DNA from: CAIXSC01 sp046349915
GTDB taxonomy: Bacteria; Planctomycetota; Planctomycetia; Pirellulales; Pirellulaceae
Length of the DNA: 64,000 bases
Assembly: GCA_046349915.1 (NCBI GenBank)
Contig: JAXMBL010000009.1
Location: 1 to 64,000 of the forward strand
Direction of reading: 5' to 3'
Shown here: piece by piece, positions 34,071 to 42,424 of the stretch
Numbering within the stretch: position 1 is the stretch's first letter
Layout of the letters: each line of letters starts with the position of its first letter
Notes under the pieces: generated by a model
Database searches by the model: none
The model's input: only the letters and a program-made list of their open reading frames with translations
What the model was told of the DNA's origin: nothing
Translations under genes and position numbers: made by a program

Positions 34071-34950
34071 CTAGGCTACGGACAGTACCGAGACGATGCC
34101 GTTACGCAGGCCGACGGCGAGGCGTTGGTCATCGGGCGACCAACTTAACCGCGTCACCTCCGAAGCAAACGCCCGTCCGTCGAGCGGCGAGGAAGACTGC
34201 AGCGGGGTCCAGAGCATCACGACTCCATCGACATCGGCAGACGCGAGCGAGTCGCCGCGGCGTTGAAAGCACAATTGAGTGACTCGCCCCAAGTGCCCTT
34301 CGAACATCCGAGGAGTCTTTCCCTGGGGACCTTTCCCACGACAATCCCACATCACCACCGATTCGCCGCCACCGGTCACTAGGTAATCCCCGGTGCGATA
34401 CCAGGCTAATTCCCGAACCTTGGTCGAAAATCCCCACATCTGACAGTCTTTACCCGATTTGACGTCCCAGAAGTGAACTGTGGAATCTTGCTCCCCCGTG
34501 GCAATGTAGCGCCCCTCGGGGCTCCAGGCCAACGTCAAGCTGGATCCCTTCCATTCGAAACGTCTCGGGCGAGGTAGTCGGCCGGGCACATGGAGGGAGA
34601 CGCCGTTATAAGCAGCGACGGCAAGACCACTGCCATCGGGACTCCACTCCACATCGGCGATCGTGCTGTCGTGTGGAGCTGACTCGTAGACTACTTGGCC
34701 CTCCTCACTCAAGACGCGGATAATTCTCCCCGCGGCGACCGCCAAATCCGACCGTCGTGGATGGTAGACAACCTTCCCAATCCAATCCCTGCCGAATTCA
34801 ACCTCGCCCGCCTGGCGTGCCGTCGCCGCGTCCCAGAATTTCACTCGCCCATCATGCCCCCCCGTGGCAAAGATCGCGCCATCAGGTCGCCACGATAGCG
34901 ACGCGGCGCCATCATCATGGGCGCCGATGGGAACGGCGAGCAGCTTCGAT
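34071..34950 (-). pseudogene. WD40-repeat gene lacking its 5' end
   Basis: About 290 residues of WD40 propeller: GGHDGRVKFWD, ATGEQDSTVHFWDVKSGKD, TGGGESVVMWD, SADVDGVVMLWTP and a final LSWSPDDQRLAVGL blade. The open frame continues to a GTG at 35042, but the extra N-terminal residues are only the reverse reading of the metal-transporter gene, so the true start is missing. The break at about 34945 is shared with the divergent transporter gene, which also lacks its start. A single deletion of the divergent promoter region would explain both. The function of the intact gene is unknown. Confidence 0.65.
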
Positions 34951-35390
34951 GCTGTCGCGTCGACCAACGACTGGGTTCGAGAAGTCGGTGGCGATGACGT
35001 GCACGTGACCGAGTTGGTCGGACCTGGAGGAGACGCGCACACCTACGAGCCAACTCCCGCGGATGCCGCCGCGCTCGCCAAAGCGCAGTTGATCTTCGAG
35101 AACGGCCTGGGCTTCGAAACGTGGCTCGACCGACTGTGCGAATCCAGCGGCGCCAGGGCGAGGCGGATCGTGACCACGCGAACACTGAAGCCACTCGAGC
35201 ATGTAGTAGCGCCAGGAGTGATCGAGATCGACCCACACGTCTGGCACTCTCCAGCGAACGCGCAAGCGATGGTCCGAGAGATTGCCGCCGCGTTGACCGA
35301 GGCTGATCCGTCGAATGCGGCGGAGTACGAAAGGCGCAGTCAGAACTACTGCATGCAACTGGACGAATTAGATCGTTGGATTCGACAGGA
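34945..35390 (+). pseudogene. Metal ABC transporter substrate-binding protein, truncated at both ends
   Basis: The frame reads as a ZnuA/MntC-type cluster A-I protein: ASTNDWVREVGGDDVHVTEL, GPGGDAHTYEPTPADAAALA, LIFENGLGFETWLDRL, and DPHVWHSPANAQAMVREIAA carrying the metal-ligand histidines. The signal peptide and first strand are absent. The C-terminal domain is missing: after LDRWIRQ the sequence passes straight into the ATPase gene in another frame. It cannot make a working binding protein. Confidence 0.75.
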
Positions 35391-35690
35391 GTCGGCGAGT
35401 TATCGGGGGGGCAACAGCAACGAACGCTCCTTGCTCGCGCACTCGCTCAAGAGGCCCATCTGTTTCTCCTGGACGAGCCGCTGAATGCCATCGACGAGGA
35501 GACTCGCAACGCTTTCGACAGCGTCTTGGCCGAAGAGACTCGCAATGGAGGCAGTGTGCTCGCCGCGACTCACGATCTCGGTCGACTCGCCGAGTCATTC
35601 GATCGTTCCATCCATCTGGAGGCGGGACGGTTGCGTGCGATGGAACGACTTCGCGATCCCGGCGTCTTTGTGAAGAAGAGCTGGTATTGA
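35388..35690 (+). pseudogene. Metal ABC transporter ATPase, C-terminal fragment
   Basis: About 100 codons beginning at the ABC signature (GELSGGQQQRTLLARAL), with Walker B LFLLDEPLNAID and the H-loop ATHDLG. The Walker A half is gone, so it is not functional. It is fused at its 5' side to the substrate-binding protein remnant and leads into the permease remnant, as expected for a znu/mnt operon that has lost internal blocks. Confidence 0.8.
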
Positions 35691-35695
35691 CCACC

Positions 35696-36046
35696 GTCGA
35701 TCCGCTGCATGGCAGAACCATTGGGCTTTCCACGGAACGAGTTCGTTACCTGCTGCTCGTGCTACTCGCGCTTGCCATCGTCGCGGGAATCCAAGCGGTA
35801 GGAGTGGTCCTTACCACTGCGTTGCTGATCACACCGGCCGCAACCGCTTCGCTTTGCACCCGTCGACTTCCCTCGATGCTGGCATTCTCGGCGGGATTCG
35901 CGGCAGCCTGCGTCGTCGCGGGCCTGTATGCATCGTACTATCTCGACGTCTCGGCGGGAGGCGCGATTGTGGTCACGTGCTCGATCGCTTTCGGGTTGGT
36001 CTACGCTTCGCGATCCATCACTTCAATTGCGGCGCGCCTCGAGTGA
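35696..36046 (+). pseudogene. Metal ABC transporter permease, C-terminal fragment
   Basis: About 117 codons of an ABC-3 type permease (ZnuB/MntB family): DPLHGRTIGLSTERVRYLLL, then GVVLTTALLITPAATASL, which is the conserved cytoplasmic-loop region, and two further membrane helices. Around half of a normal permease (about 280 residues) is missing. Its 3' end overlaps the convergent sulfatase gene by 29 bases. Confidence 0.78.
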
Positions 36047-37430
36047 TCTTCTCCGCATGAGTTTTCACAGCGGCGAGAATCGCTTGGAGCGGTTCGGCGT
36101 TCTCACTCGCCACATTGAACCGCTCGGCGGGATCGCGCGACAGGTGGAACAACAAGGGCGGTTCGTGCGTGGTGCGACGCGGCTCGGTGTAGCCACCCTG
36201 GGTTGCGAAGTGAGCCTTCCAGGGCCCCAGCCGGCATGCAAACAACTGATCGCCTCGATAGTAGAAAAAGGGACGCGGCGGCAAGGGCTTTCCCTCATCC
36301 AGCAGCGGTGACAAGTCGCATCCATCGAGCGTCAGATCGCGAGGCGATTCCACTCCCGCTCGTGCTAAAGCTGTCGGAAGCAAATCCATCATGCAGGCCA
36401 GTTCGCTGGTCACTCCTGGCTTTAGTCGCCCCGGCTGCCACGCAATCGCGGGCACTCGCATTCCTCCCTCCCAAGTACTTCCCTTTCCGTCGCGCAAGAG
36501 CCCCGCACTGCCACCTTGAGCCCCCATCGTCAGCCAGGGACCATTATCGCTGGTGAAGACAACCAACGTCCGCTCGGCCAAACCTTCCGCCTTGATTGAA
36601 TCCAGGATTCGCCCCACGTTGGCGTCGAGTTCCTCGAGGACATCGCCATACAACCCGCGAGCACTCTTTCCCCGAAACTCGTCCGAAGCAAACAACGGGA
36701 CGTGCGGCATGGAATGAGCAAGATAGACGAAGAAGGGACGTTCTTTATTCTGCCGAATGAACTGCACGGCTTCGTCGGTATAGCGGCGAGTGAGCGTTTC
36801 CTGCACCGCCGGTTGTTCGATGATCTTCCCGTTGCGCTGCAACGCCACATTCCAACCATCCTTAGGAGGATTGGTCGACGCCACTGCCCCCTTCGGCAAG
36901 TCGGGGCGAGCGTCCATGTCGTTCGAATAAGGAAGGCCGAACGAATAGTCAAAGCCTTGTTCATTAGGACGAGCTCCCGCGTGGATTCCCAGATGCCACT
37001 TGCCAATATGAGCCGTGGCGTAACCGTGCGGCTTCAGCAACTCGGCGATCGTCTGTTCCTCGGGCGGCAATCCGCCCGCGGAATTAGGAAATAGCACTCG
37101 ACGCGCCCCTGGCATCTCGCACATCCCGCTGCGAATCGGGTAGCGCCCCGTCAACAGCGCCGCCCGACTTGGCGTACAGACTTCGGCCGCCGAATAGAAA
37201 TCGGTAAATCGCACTCCTTCGGCAGCCATCTGGTCGAGCCGCGGCGTGCGGATGCTGGGATGCCCATAGCACCCGAGATCGCCATACCCTAGATCATCGG
37301 CAAAGACGATCACCAGATTGGCGGGCGGACGCTTGGGAGTCTCCGCGGTCGCCTCGACCGAGGATGCAGGCGAGAGCCCCATGGACAGCGTCAATAAGAA
37401 ACAAGCCAGTACGACGAAGTGACGAAACAT
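36018..37430 (-). CDS. Secreted type I sulfatase (arylsulfatase-like)
   Basis: 470 residues from the ATG at 37430, which begins a clear signal peptide (FRHFVVLACFLLTLSMGLSP); the 137-codon upstream extension of the frame is not coding-like. FADDLGYGDLGCYG (Asp 45/46) is the N-terminal metal site. C85-T-P-S-R is the sulfatase signature whose Cys is converted to formylglycine. GKWHLG, HVPLFASDEF and TSDNGPW complete the alkaline phosphatase-like core. Planctomycetes carry large numbers of these enzymes for sulfated algal polysaccharides. It is divergent from the ECF sigma gene 200 bases away, which suggests but does not prove shared control. Confidence 0.93.
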   Translation of the reverse strand: MFRHFVVLACFLLTLSMGLSPASSVEATAETPKRPPANLVIVFADDLGYGDLGCYGHPSIRTPRLDQMAAEGVRFTDFYSAAEVCTPSRAALLTGRYPIRSGMCEMPGARRVLFPNSAGGLPPEEQTIAELLKPHGYATAHIGKWHLGIHAGARPNEQGFDYSFGLPYSNDMDARPDLPKGAVASTNPPKDGWNVALQRNGKIIEQPAVQETLTRRYTDEAVQFIRQNKERPFFVYLAHSMPHVPLFASDEFRGKSARGLYGDVLEELDANVGRILDSIKAEGLAERTLVVFTSDNGPWLTMGAQGGSAGLLRDGKGSTWEGGMRVPAIAWQPGRLKPGVTSELACMMDLLPTALARAGVESPRDLTLDGCDLSPLLDEGKPLPPRPFFYYRGDQLFACRLGPWKAHFATQGGYTEPRRTTHEPPLLFHLSRDPAERFNVASENAEPLQAILAAVKTHAEKITRGAPQLK

Positions 37431-37636
37431 GCTGCGGCTTCCCGAATGCTCGTGGAGGTGAAATCGTGGCCGATTATCGGCTCCCGACTCACTCGGTCCT
37501 AGTGAGGCAGTCGGACAAAGATGCAGAAAATTTCCGTGGACTCGCAATAAATCGCTGCCCGTTCGCGGGTCTAATCTCCAGACGAATCGAGTGTGGATGT
37601 TTTTTCGACGGATGGTTCTTGAACGAGGGAAGAGGT

Positions 37637-38173
37637 TTGGAGCGTGATCTGCGGTCAAGACTGGCAACTGGCGACTCGACGGCCTTCGCCGAGTTGTACG
37701 ACGCATGCGCGGATCGCATCCATCACTTTCTGGTCGTCTTCCTGGGATCGCGATCCGATGCCGACGACGCACTGCAAGAGACCTTCTTGCGAGTGGCTCG
37801 AGTCGGTCGGGGTCTCTTGGAGATTGAGAACCTGCGGGCATTCTTGTTTCACATCGCCAGGAACGAGGGGCGTCGGCTGATCGAACGAAGAACTCGCGAG
37901 TCGGACCGCCGAGATCACTCGCTCACCGCGGACGATCTGTTCGTCGTCGACGAAGCGGGAAGCATGGCTTCAAGGGAGAGAGCCGAGTGGGTCGCCGCGG
38001 CGTTCAGTCACCTCGAACCTGAATTGCGTGAGGTGATCGAGTTGAAAGTGTATGGAGAGCTGACTCTGCGCGAGATTGCCGAAGCGGTTGGCATACCACC
38101 GGGCACAGCGGCAACGCGTTATCGACGCGCCTTGGAACTTCTGCGCAGCCTACTGGCCGAGGAAGACTCATGA
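37637..38173 (+). CDS. ECF-type RNA polymerase sigma factor
   Basis: 178 residues. Sigma region 2 reads FAELYDACADRIHHFLVVFLG, SRSDADDALQETFLRVAR and LRAFLFHIARNEGRRLIERR. Region 4 reads LEPELREVIELKVYGELTLR and EIAEAVGIPPGTAATRYRRA. No ATG is available near the domain start. TTG at 37637 with GAGGGA six bases upstream is chosen; TTG at 37619 is an alternative. The stop overlaps the ATG of the next gene (ATGA), which encodes a membrane-spanning putative regulator, the usual sigma/anti-sigma arrangement. Confidence 0.88.
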   Translation: MERDLRSRLATGDSTAFAELYDACADRIHHFLVVFLGSRSDADDALQETFLRVARVGRGLLEIENLRAFLFHIARNEGRRLIERRTRESDRRDHSLTADDLFVVDEAGSMASRERAEWVAAAFSHLEPELREVIELKVYGELTLREIAEAVGIPPGTAATRYRRALELLRSLLAEEDS

Positions 38174-38733
38174 ATGATGAAATCGAATCACACATCCTTG
38201 GCCAAGTCACACCTCGTGGCGCGGACCGTGAATTACGTGAGCAGACGCTTCGACGAGTCCGCGACGAACTGACACGGCAAAACGACTCGCCAGCAACGCC
38301 TCCCGTCCGTCAATCAACTCGGACTCGTCGACCGTTGTCGGCAGGCGCGATATCGGCTGCCGTGCTGCTGTTAGGCATCGTGACTTGCGTCTGGGTCGAT
38401 CGCACGGCTCGTCAACGACTCGATGCCGCCTTCGGTTCCACAGTCGCGACGCGACAGATCATTACCTACAACGCTCCTACCATGGCGACAAAATCACCTA
38501 CGGCAACGAGAGGCTCGCCAACGTCCTCCGATTCGTTTGGAACCGCCATCACTTTGATTCACGCAACCTACCGTCAGTATTTGTTCGAAAATCGTGAAGA
38601 ACCTGTGAGGAGCCGTCGAGATGTCCCGCATACGAAGAGTTCTCAAATGGATGGGCGTGGCGCTCGTGGTATTAGCATCCACGCTGTTGCTGGCAAACGC
38701 CTGGTATGTGTCGAGCGCGAGTCGACTGCTTGA
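38170..38733 (+). CDS. Putative single-span membrane regulator (anti-sigma-like) of the ECF sigma factor
   Basis: 187 residues as read. A charged cytoplasmic N-terminus (MNDEIESHILGQVTPRGADR...) leads to one membrane helix (AISAAVLLLGIVTCVWV, about 58-75) and a short outer region. No zinc anti-sigma motif is seen. Translational coupling to the sigma gene supports an anti-sigma role. The last 38 codons overlap the start of the next gene in another frame and look like its shadow, so the native stop has probably been lost or a frameshift lies near 38600. Confidence 0.6.
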   Translation: MNDEIESHILGQVTPRGADRELREQTLRRVRDELTRQNDSPATPPVRQSTRTRRPLSAGAISAAVLLLGIVTCVWVDRTARQRLDAAFGSTVATRQIITYNAPTMATKSPTATRGSPTSSDSFGTAITLIHATYRQYLFENREEPVRSRRDVPHTKSSQMDGRGARGISIHAVAGKRLVCVERESTA

Positions 38734-39868
38734 GGAAAAACTCGCTCAGCTCAGCGCCGCCAACCAACCATTATCACTGCTGGACCTAGGACGTCCCGCG
38801 ATTCCTGAAGATCAGAATGCTCGCGCACAGTTGCAGCAAGTCGCCGCGGAAGTCGCCGAATTGCGAAAGCAACTATCCGATCTATCGCCCAATCAGGCGC
38901 AACCCTCTCTCGACGATCCCACTCAACGGGATGCAGTAACTCAACTGTTCTCAGAGCACGAGCCGCTATTCGTGGTGTTCAACCGAGCCGCAAGCTGCCC
39001 AGACTACGTCCCAGCACTACGCACCGATGTGCCTCACACGCAATTCTTGGAACAATTGCTGACCGAAACGGCTGAGTCGCGTGAGGTGTCTCGACTGCTT
39101 ACCCTACGAGTGAACTGGCTGCTGGCCGAGGGGCGTCGCGACGAGGCTCTGGAGTCAACACTGACACAACTGAAGTTGGCGCGGCAATTGCGCCGAAATC
39201 CACTGATCGTTTGGCACCTCGTCACCATTGCTTGCCAGTATTCGGCCTTAAACAGCGCGAATCGATGGTTAAGTTCTGGAGACGCGACAGACGCTCAACG
39301 CAAATTGCTGGACGATGAACTCGCACTCCACGACTCACGGGAAGGATTCCGCTGGGCGTTGGAGAGCGAACGAGCATCCGCTTTGACGGCCCTGCGAGAA
39401 ATGCCGGGCTTTGATTTCTGGCTCAGCCGGGGCTTCGCCTGCGATGGCGCCTCGCATCTGATTGAGTTGTTCGACGAGTACCTTGCCGCTGTCGATCAGC
39501 CTTATGCTCAAGCTGCTACTCGCAAGCCCCCCAGTCGCCCGGCCAGTCGGCATGCTAACACTTATCGTGTCGTGGTCGAGTTGCTCCGACCTGCCTTGGA
39601 TGTCGCCCGGGAGCCAACCGAACGAGTGATCGCGTATAGTCGGGCCTTGCGAGTTCTCAATTCACTTCAAGGGAAAGGCAATGCCGCGGCCCCTTTATCC
39701 TTGGAGCACCTCGGTTTGCCTACCTCCGCAATTCAAGATCCTTACTCATCGGAGTCACTGCGAGTGAAACGGGTAGATGGAGGTTGGCGAGTTTACTCGG
39801 TCGGTAAGAATGGCCGGGATGACGGTGGGCTGATTGAGAATCTCGCCGACATCTGCGCCGGACAATAG
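38621..39868 (+). CDS. Membrane-anchored hypothetical protein, paralogue 1
   Basis: 415 residues with one N-terminal membrane helix (WMGVALVVLASTLLLANAWYV) and a large outer domain. AGGAG lies 8 bases before the ATG. The C-terminus GLPTSAIQDPYSSESLRVKR, then GGWRVYSVGKNGRDDGG, matches the DPYSG-type end common in planctomycete envelope proteins and pseudopilin-like tails. About half of the positions recognisably match the next gene, so the two arose by tandem duplication. Probably part of the sigma-factor operon. Function unknown. Confidence 0.8.
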   Translation: MSRIRRVLKWMGVALVVLASTLLLANAWYVSSASRLLEEKLAQLSAANQPLSLLDLGRPAIPEDQNARAQLQQVAAEVAELRKQLSDLSPNQAQPSLDDPTQRDAVTQLFSEHEPLFVVFNRAASCPDYVPALRTDVPHTQFLEQLLTETAESREVSRLLTLRVNWLLAEGRRDEALESTLTQLKLARQLRRNPLIVWHLVTIACQYSALNSANRWLSSGDATDAQRKLLDDELALHDSREGFRWALESERASALTALREMPGFDFWLSRGFACDGASHLIELFDEYLAAVDQPYAQAATRKPPSRPASRHANTYRVVVELLRPALDVAREPTERVIAYSRALRVLNSLQGKGNAAAPLSLEHLGLPTSAIQDPYSSESLRVKRVDGGWRVYSVGKNGRDDGGLIENLADICAGQ

Positions 39869-39977
39869 AAGGAAGAAAACGGAAAAATATGACCTAGCTT
39901 CAGTCGTTGGCCACTCTTCGCGCCGTGGATCTCCTCCGCTATTGTCCTTCGCATCAAACTAACTCTCTGAGGTCTCC

Positions 39978-41237
39978 ATGAAATCCATGAGGCGTGTCCT
40001 TCCCTGGATCGCGATCTTTGCCGTGGGCGTGCTTGTGGCGTTGGCCTTTCTCCATTCACGCCATGCGTCCACTCAGGCGGCCAAGTTGGATGCGAGTCTC
40101 GCCGAACTTCGGAACGCAAAACAGCCCGCCTCCTTGTCGGAACTCGAGCGACCAGCACCAGCCGATGAAGACAATGCCTGGGTCAAGCTCCACGCGCTGG
40201 CTGGAGAAATAAGCACTGCAAGGCAGCAATTGACCGAGTTATATCCAGACGACGAGCCGCCGAAGCATCCGTTATCCGCTGAAGACCGAGAGAAGATTGG
40301 CGCCATCGTCTCCTCGCGAACTGAATTGTTTCTGGCTTTGGATCGTGCCTCGATGAGTAGTAGTTTTGCGATCGCATACGACTACCGCATTCCTCATGTC
40401 AAGTTCGTCGAGCAGTTGATGCCGGAGATCCATGAGACTCGAGACGCCTTTCGCGTCATGCGAGTCCATATGGCTTGGCAACTCGCGCAAGGCCAACGCG
40501 CGGAGGCATTGGCCTCAACGTTAAGCATGCTGCGACTATCTCGGCTACTGCAACAGAACCCGCTCCTCATCTGGCACTTGACATCCGTTGCTTGCCGCCG
40601 GCTTTCCTTGGAATGTATCGACGACATTCTTTCCTCGGGCCCGCTCCAGGAAGAGCAGCGGCGCGAGCTCGACGCCGAGCTCGCCCTGCACGACTCGCAC
40701 GAAGGCTACCGCTGGGCGTTGGTCAGTGAGCGAGCCGCGGCGCTGACAGCACTGGAGGAGTTGCCTGGCGCGGGGTCGTGGTTCCGTCGCGGATTTGCGA
40801 AAGAGGCTGGGAATCAGTTGCTGGCGATGGTCGACGAGTACCTCGCGGATCTATCACAACCCTACGATCAGGCGAACGCCTTCAAGCGACTGGACGAGTC
40901 ACCGGGTGGTGGACTCAATGCGTATGCCGCGGTCGTGGCGTTGTTGCGACCAGCATTCGAAGCAGCACGCGAGCCTAGCGAGCGAGCGATCGCATACAGC
41001 CGAGCTCTGCGAATACTGAATGCCTTGCCAGCGACCGACAGCAGCGGCACGCCTGCCGAGCCACCGGCTCTCGACCAACTTGGCCTACCTCCCGCCGCGC
41101 TGGTCGATCCCTATTCGCTGAAGCCGTTGATCGTCCAGCGAACGCCCGCTGGCTGGCGAGTTTATTCGGTTGGCAAGAATCGCGCGGATGATGGCGGGGA
41201 GACCGAGAATCTGGCCGATATACGCGCAGGTAAGTAA
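39978..41237 (+). CDS. Membrane-anchored hypothetical protein, paralogue 2
   Basis: 419 residues, with the same architecture as the preceding gene: N-terminal helix (VLPWIAIFAVGVLVALAFL), a shared middle (FVEQLMPEIHETRDAFRVMR; LALHDSHEGYRWALVSERAA; EPSERAIAYSRALRILNALP) and the same C-terminal signature (DPYSLKPLIVQR, then WRVYSVGKNRADDGGETENL). The tandem copies are separated by 109 bases. The stop is followed 4 bases later by a REPIN-like element. Function unknown. Confidence 0.8.
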   Translation: MKSMRRVLPWIAIFAVGVLVALAFLHSRHASTQAAKLDASLAELRNAKQPASLSELERPAPADEDNAWVKLHALAGEISTARQQLTELYPDDEPPKHPLSAEDREKIGAIVSSRTELFLALDRASMSSSFAIAYDYRIPHVKFVEQLMPEIHETRDAFRVMRVHMAWQLAQGQRAEALASTLSMLRLSRLLQQNPLLIWHLTSVACRRLSLECIDDILSSGPLQEEQRRELDAELALHDSHEGYRWALVSERAAALTALEELPGAGSWFRRGFAKEAGNQLLAMVDEYLADLSQPYDQANAFKRLDESPGGGLNAYAAVVALLRPAFEAAREPSERAIAYSRALRILNALPATDSSGTPAEPPALDQLGLPPAALVDPYSLKPLIVQRTPAGWRVYSVGKNRADDGGETENLADIRAGK

Positions 41238-41241
41238 GGTC

Positions 41242-41368
41242 GTAGCCATCTCGCTTCGCGAGATGAACAGCCATTCGGCGCAACATCGCCGCCGCAACGC
41301 AGAACCACCTACGACCAGCCCAGCACCAACGCAACGCGGCTTCTCCGCTCGCGAAGCGAGCGGGCTAC
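41242..41368. repeat. REPIN-like element 1 (paired palindromes D and C)
   Basis: Starts GTAGCC and ends GGCTAC (inverted). Contains ATCTCGC-TTC-GCGAGAT (41248-41264) and CCGCTCGC-GAA-GCGAGCGG (41345-41363) with about 80 bases of variable sequence between. It lies between two convergent genes, and its right end supplies the TAG stop of ftr (41365-41367). Confidence 0.8.
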
Positions 41369-42249
41369 AACATCGTTCGCAGATGATAATGATACTTCCC
41401 GAGCTTTCCGCCATAGTTGCCCGCGCCGATCGCCACAACTCCCTCGCCAGCGACTGCGTGCAGCACTTGCTTCATAGCCGCTCCCACCGACGACTCGTCG
41501 ACGCCGTCGATCACGATCTCATACGCGCAGTTGGCCTCGGGATGTAGTTTCGAGGTCACTCGCCCCCGCAAAGTTGGACAGAAGGGGTCGGACGTCGAGG
41601 CTTTCAGGGTCTTGTAGCGCGAGCCTACTTTGCTGCCGCTACGAGCGACCCCGCCCGGAAATGGCGTGATGACACCGGCCATGTCCGCGATGCTCTCCAC
41701 GCCTCGTCGAGCGGCGGCGAGCCCGGTGGTCTGATCGACTGACTGCAGAATGACGTTTCCTCCGCCCACCCCTTTGCCAACGCCTAAACTCTCCTGCACC
41801 AGGAACTCGCCATCCATCACCGGAATGCGCCAAAAGCGTTTCCCGGCGATCAACTTGCTTTTCTGAAATCCGTCGCCGAAGAACCGAATATGCTTCCCCA
41901 GGGGAACTCGTTTGGCCGATTCGGGAAAACCGTCAAACACCGCCGTCGAAGGACACGTCATAACGCATTGGCCCACTCGGTTCGGCACCACTTTGGCCAG
42001 CGCATCGGCGGAGAAGCCAAACACCAGGATGGCGGCGCCGAGTCGGCCGTCGGGAGTTTCCGTCGTTCCCAGCCGTCGCTCGACCGCGGTTTCCGCATCG
42101 CAGGCAATCACCGACGAGCTGTAGCCGGTCACTTCGCGCACGGCGGCTTCCAGCCAATGCTCGTCGGCCGCGGTGACGACGAGCCGCACGTAGCTCATTC
42201 CAAACGCTTCCGCGAACGTCTCCTCGACGAACGTCGATCCGATATGCAT
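41365..42249 (-). CDS. ftr: Formylmethanofuran--tetrahydromethanopterin N-formyltransferase
   Basis: 294 residues, the normal length for Ftr (also called FhcD in bacteria). The start MHIGSTFVEETFAEAFGM matches the family start (V-x-x-TFAEAF). Further family segments are VVPNRVGQCVMTCPSTAVFDG, GKHIRFFGDGFQKSK and GVGKGVGGGNVILQSVDQT. The enzyme transfers the formyl group between (formyl)methanofuran and tetrahydromethanopterin; in bacteria it is a subunit of the Fhc complex in formaldehyde oxidation. No other C1 genes are adjacent, consistent with the scattered C1 genes of planctomycetes. The stop codon is contributed by a REPIN-like repeat, so the last residues may have been altered by the insertion. 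Confidence 0.92.
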   Translation of the reverse strand: MHIGSTFVEETFAEAFGMSYVRLVVTAADEHWLEAAVREVTGYSSSVIACDAETAVERRLGTTETPDGRLGAAILVFGFSADALAKVVPNRVGQCVMTCPSTAVFDGFPESAKRVPLGKHIRFFGDGFQKSKLIAGKRFWRIPVMDGEFLVQESLGVGKGVGGGNVILQSVDQTTGLAAARRGVESIADMAGVITPFPGGVARSGSKVGSRYKTLKASTSDPFCPTLRGRVTSKLHPEANCAYEIVIDGVDESSVGAAMKQVLHAVAGEGVVAIGAGNYGGKLGKYHYHLRTML

Positions 42250-42424
42250 CGCTGTTCGATCCGCTGTACCTGACAAAGGGAAGACTCCGAACGACGGTGA
42301 TCAACCAGCGACACTCCGCACACGGGTCGTTGAATCGCTCTTCAAGCCCGCTCGGCCCCGTCGGTCCGGCGAACGTCAAACTGCATGCTACTCGCGACGC
42401 TTGTCCCTTGCCAAGGGCTCCCCG

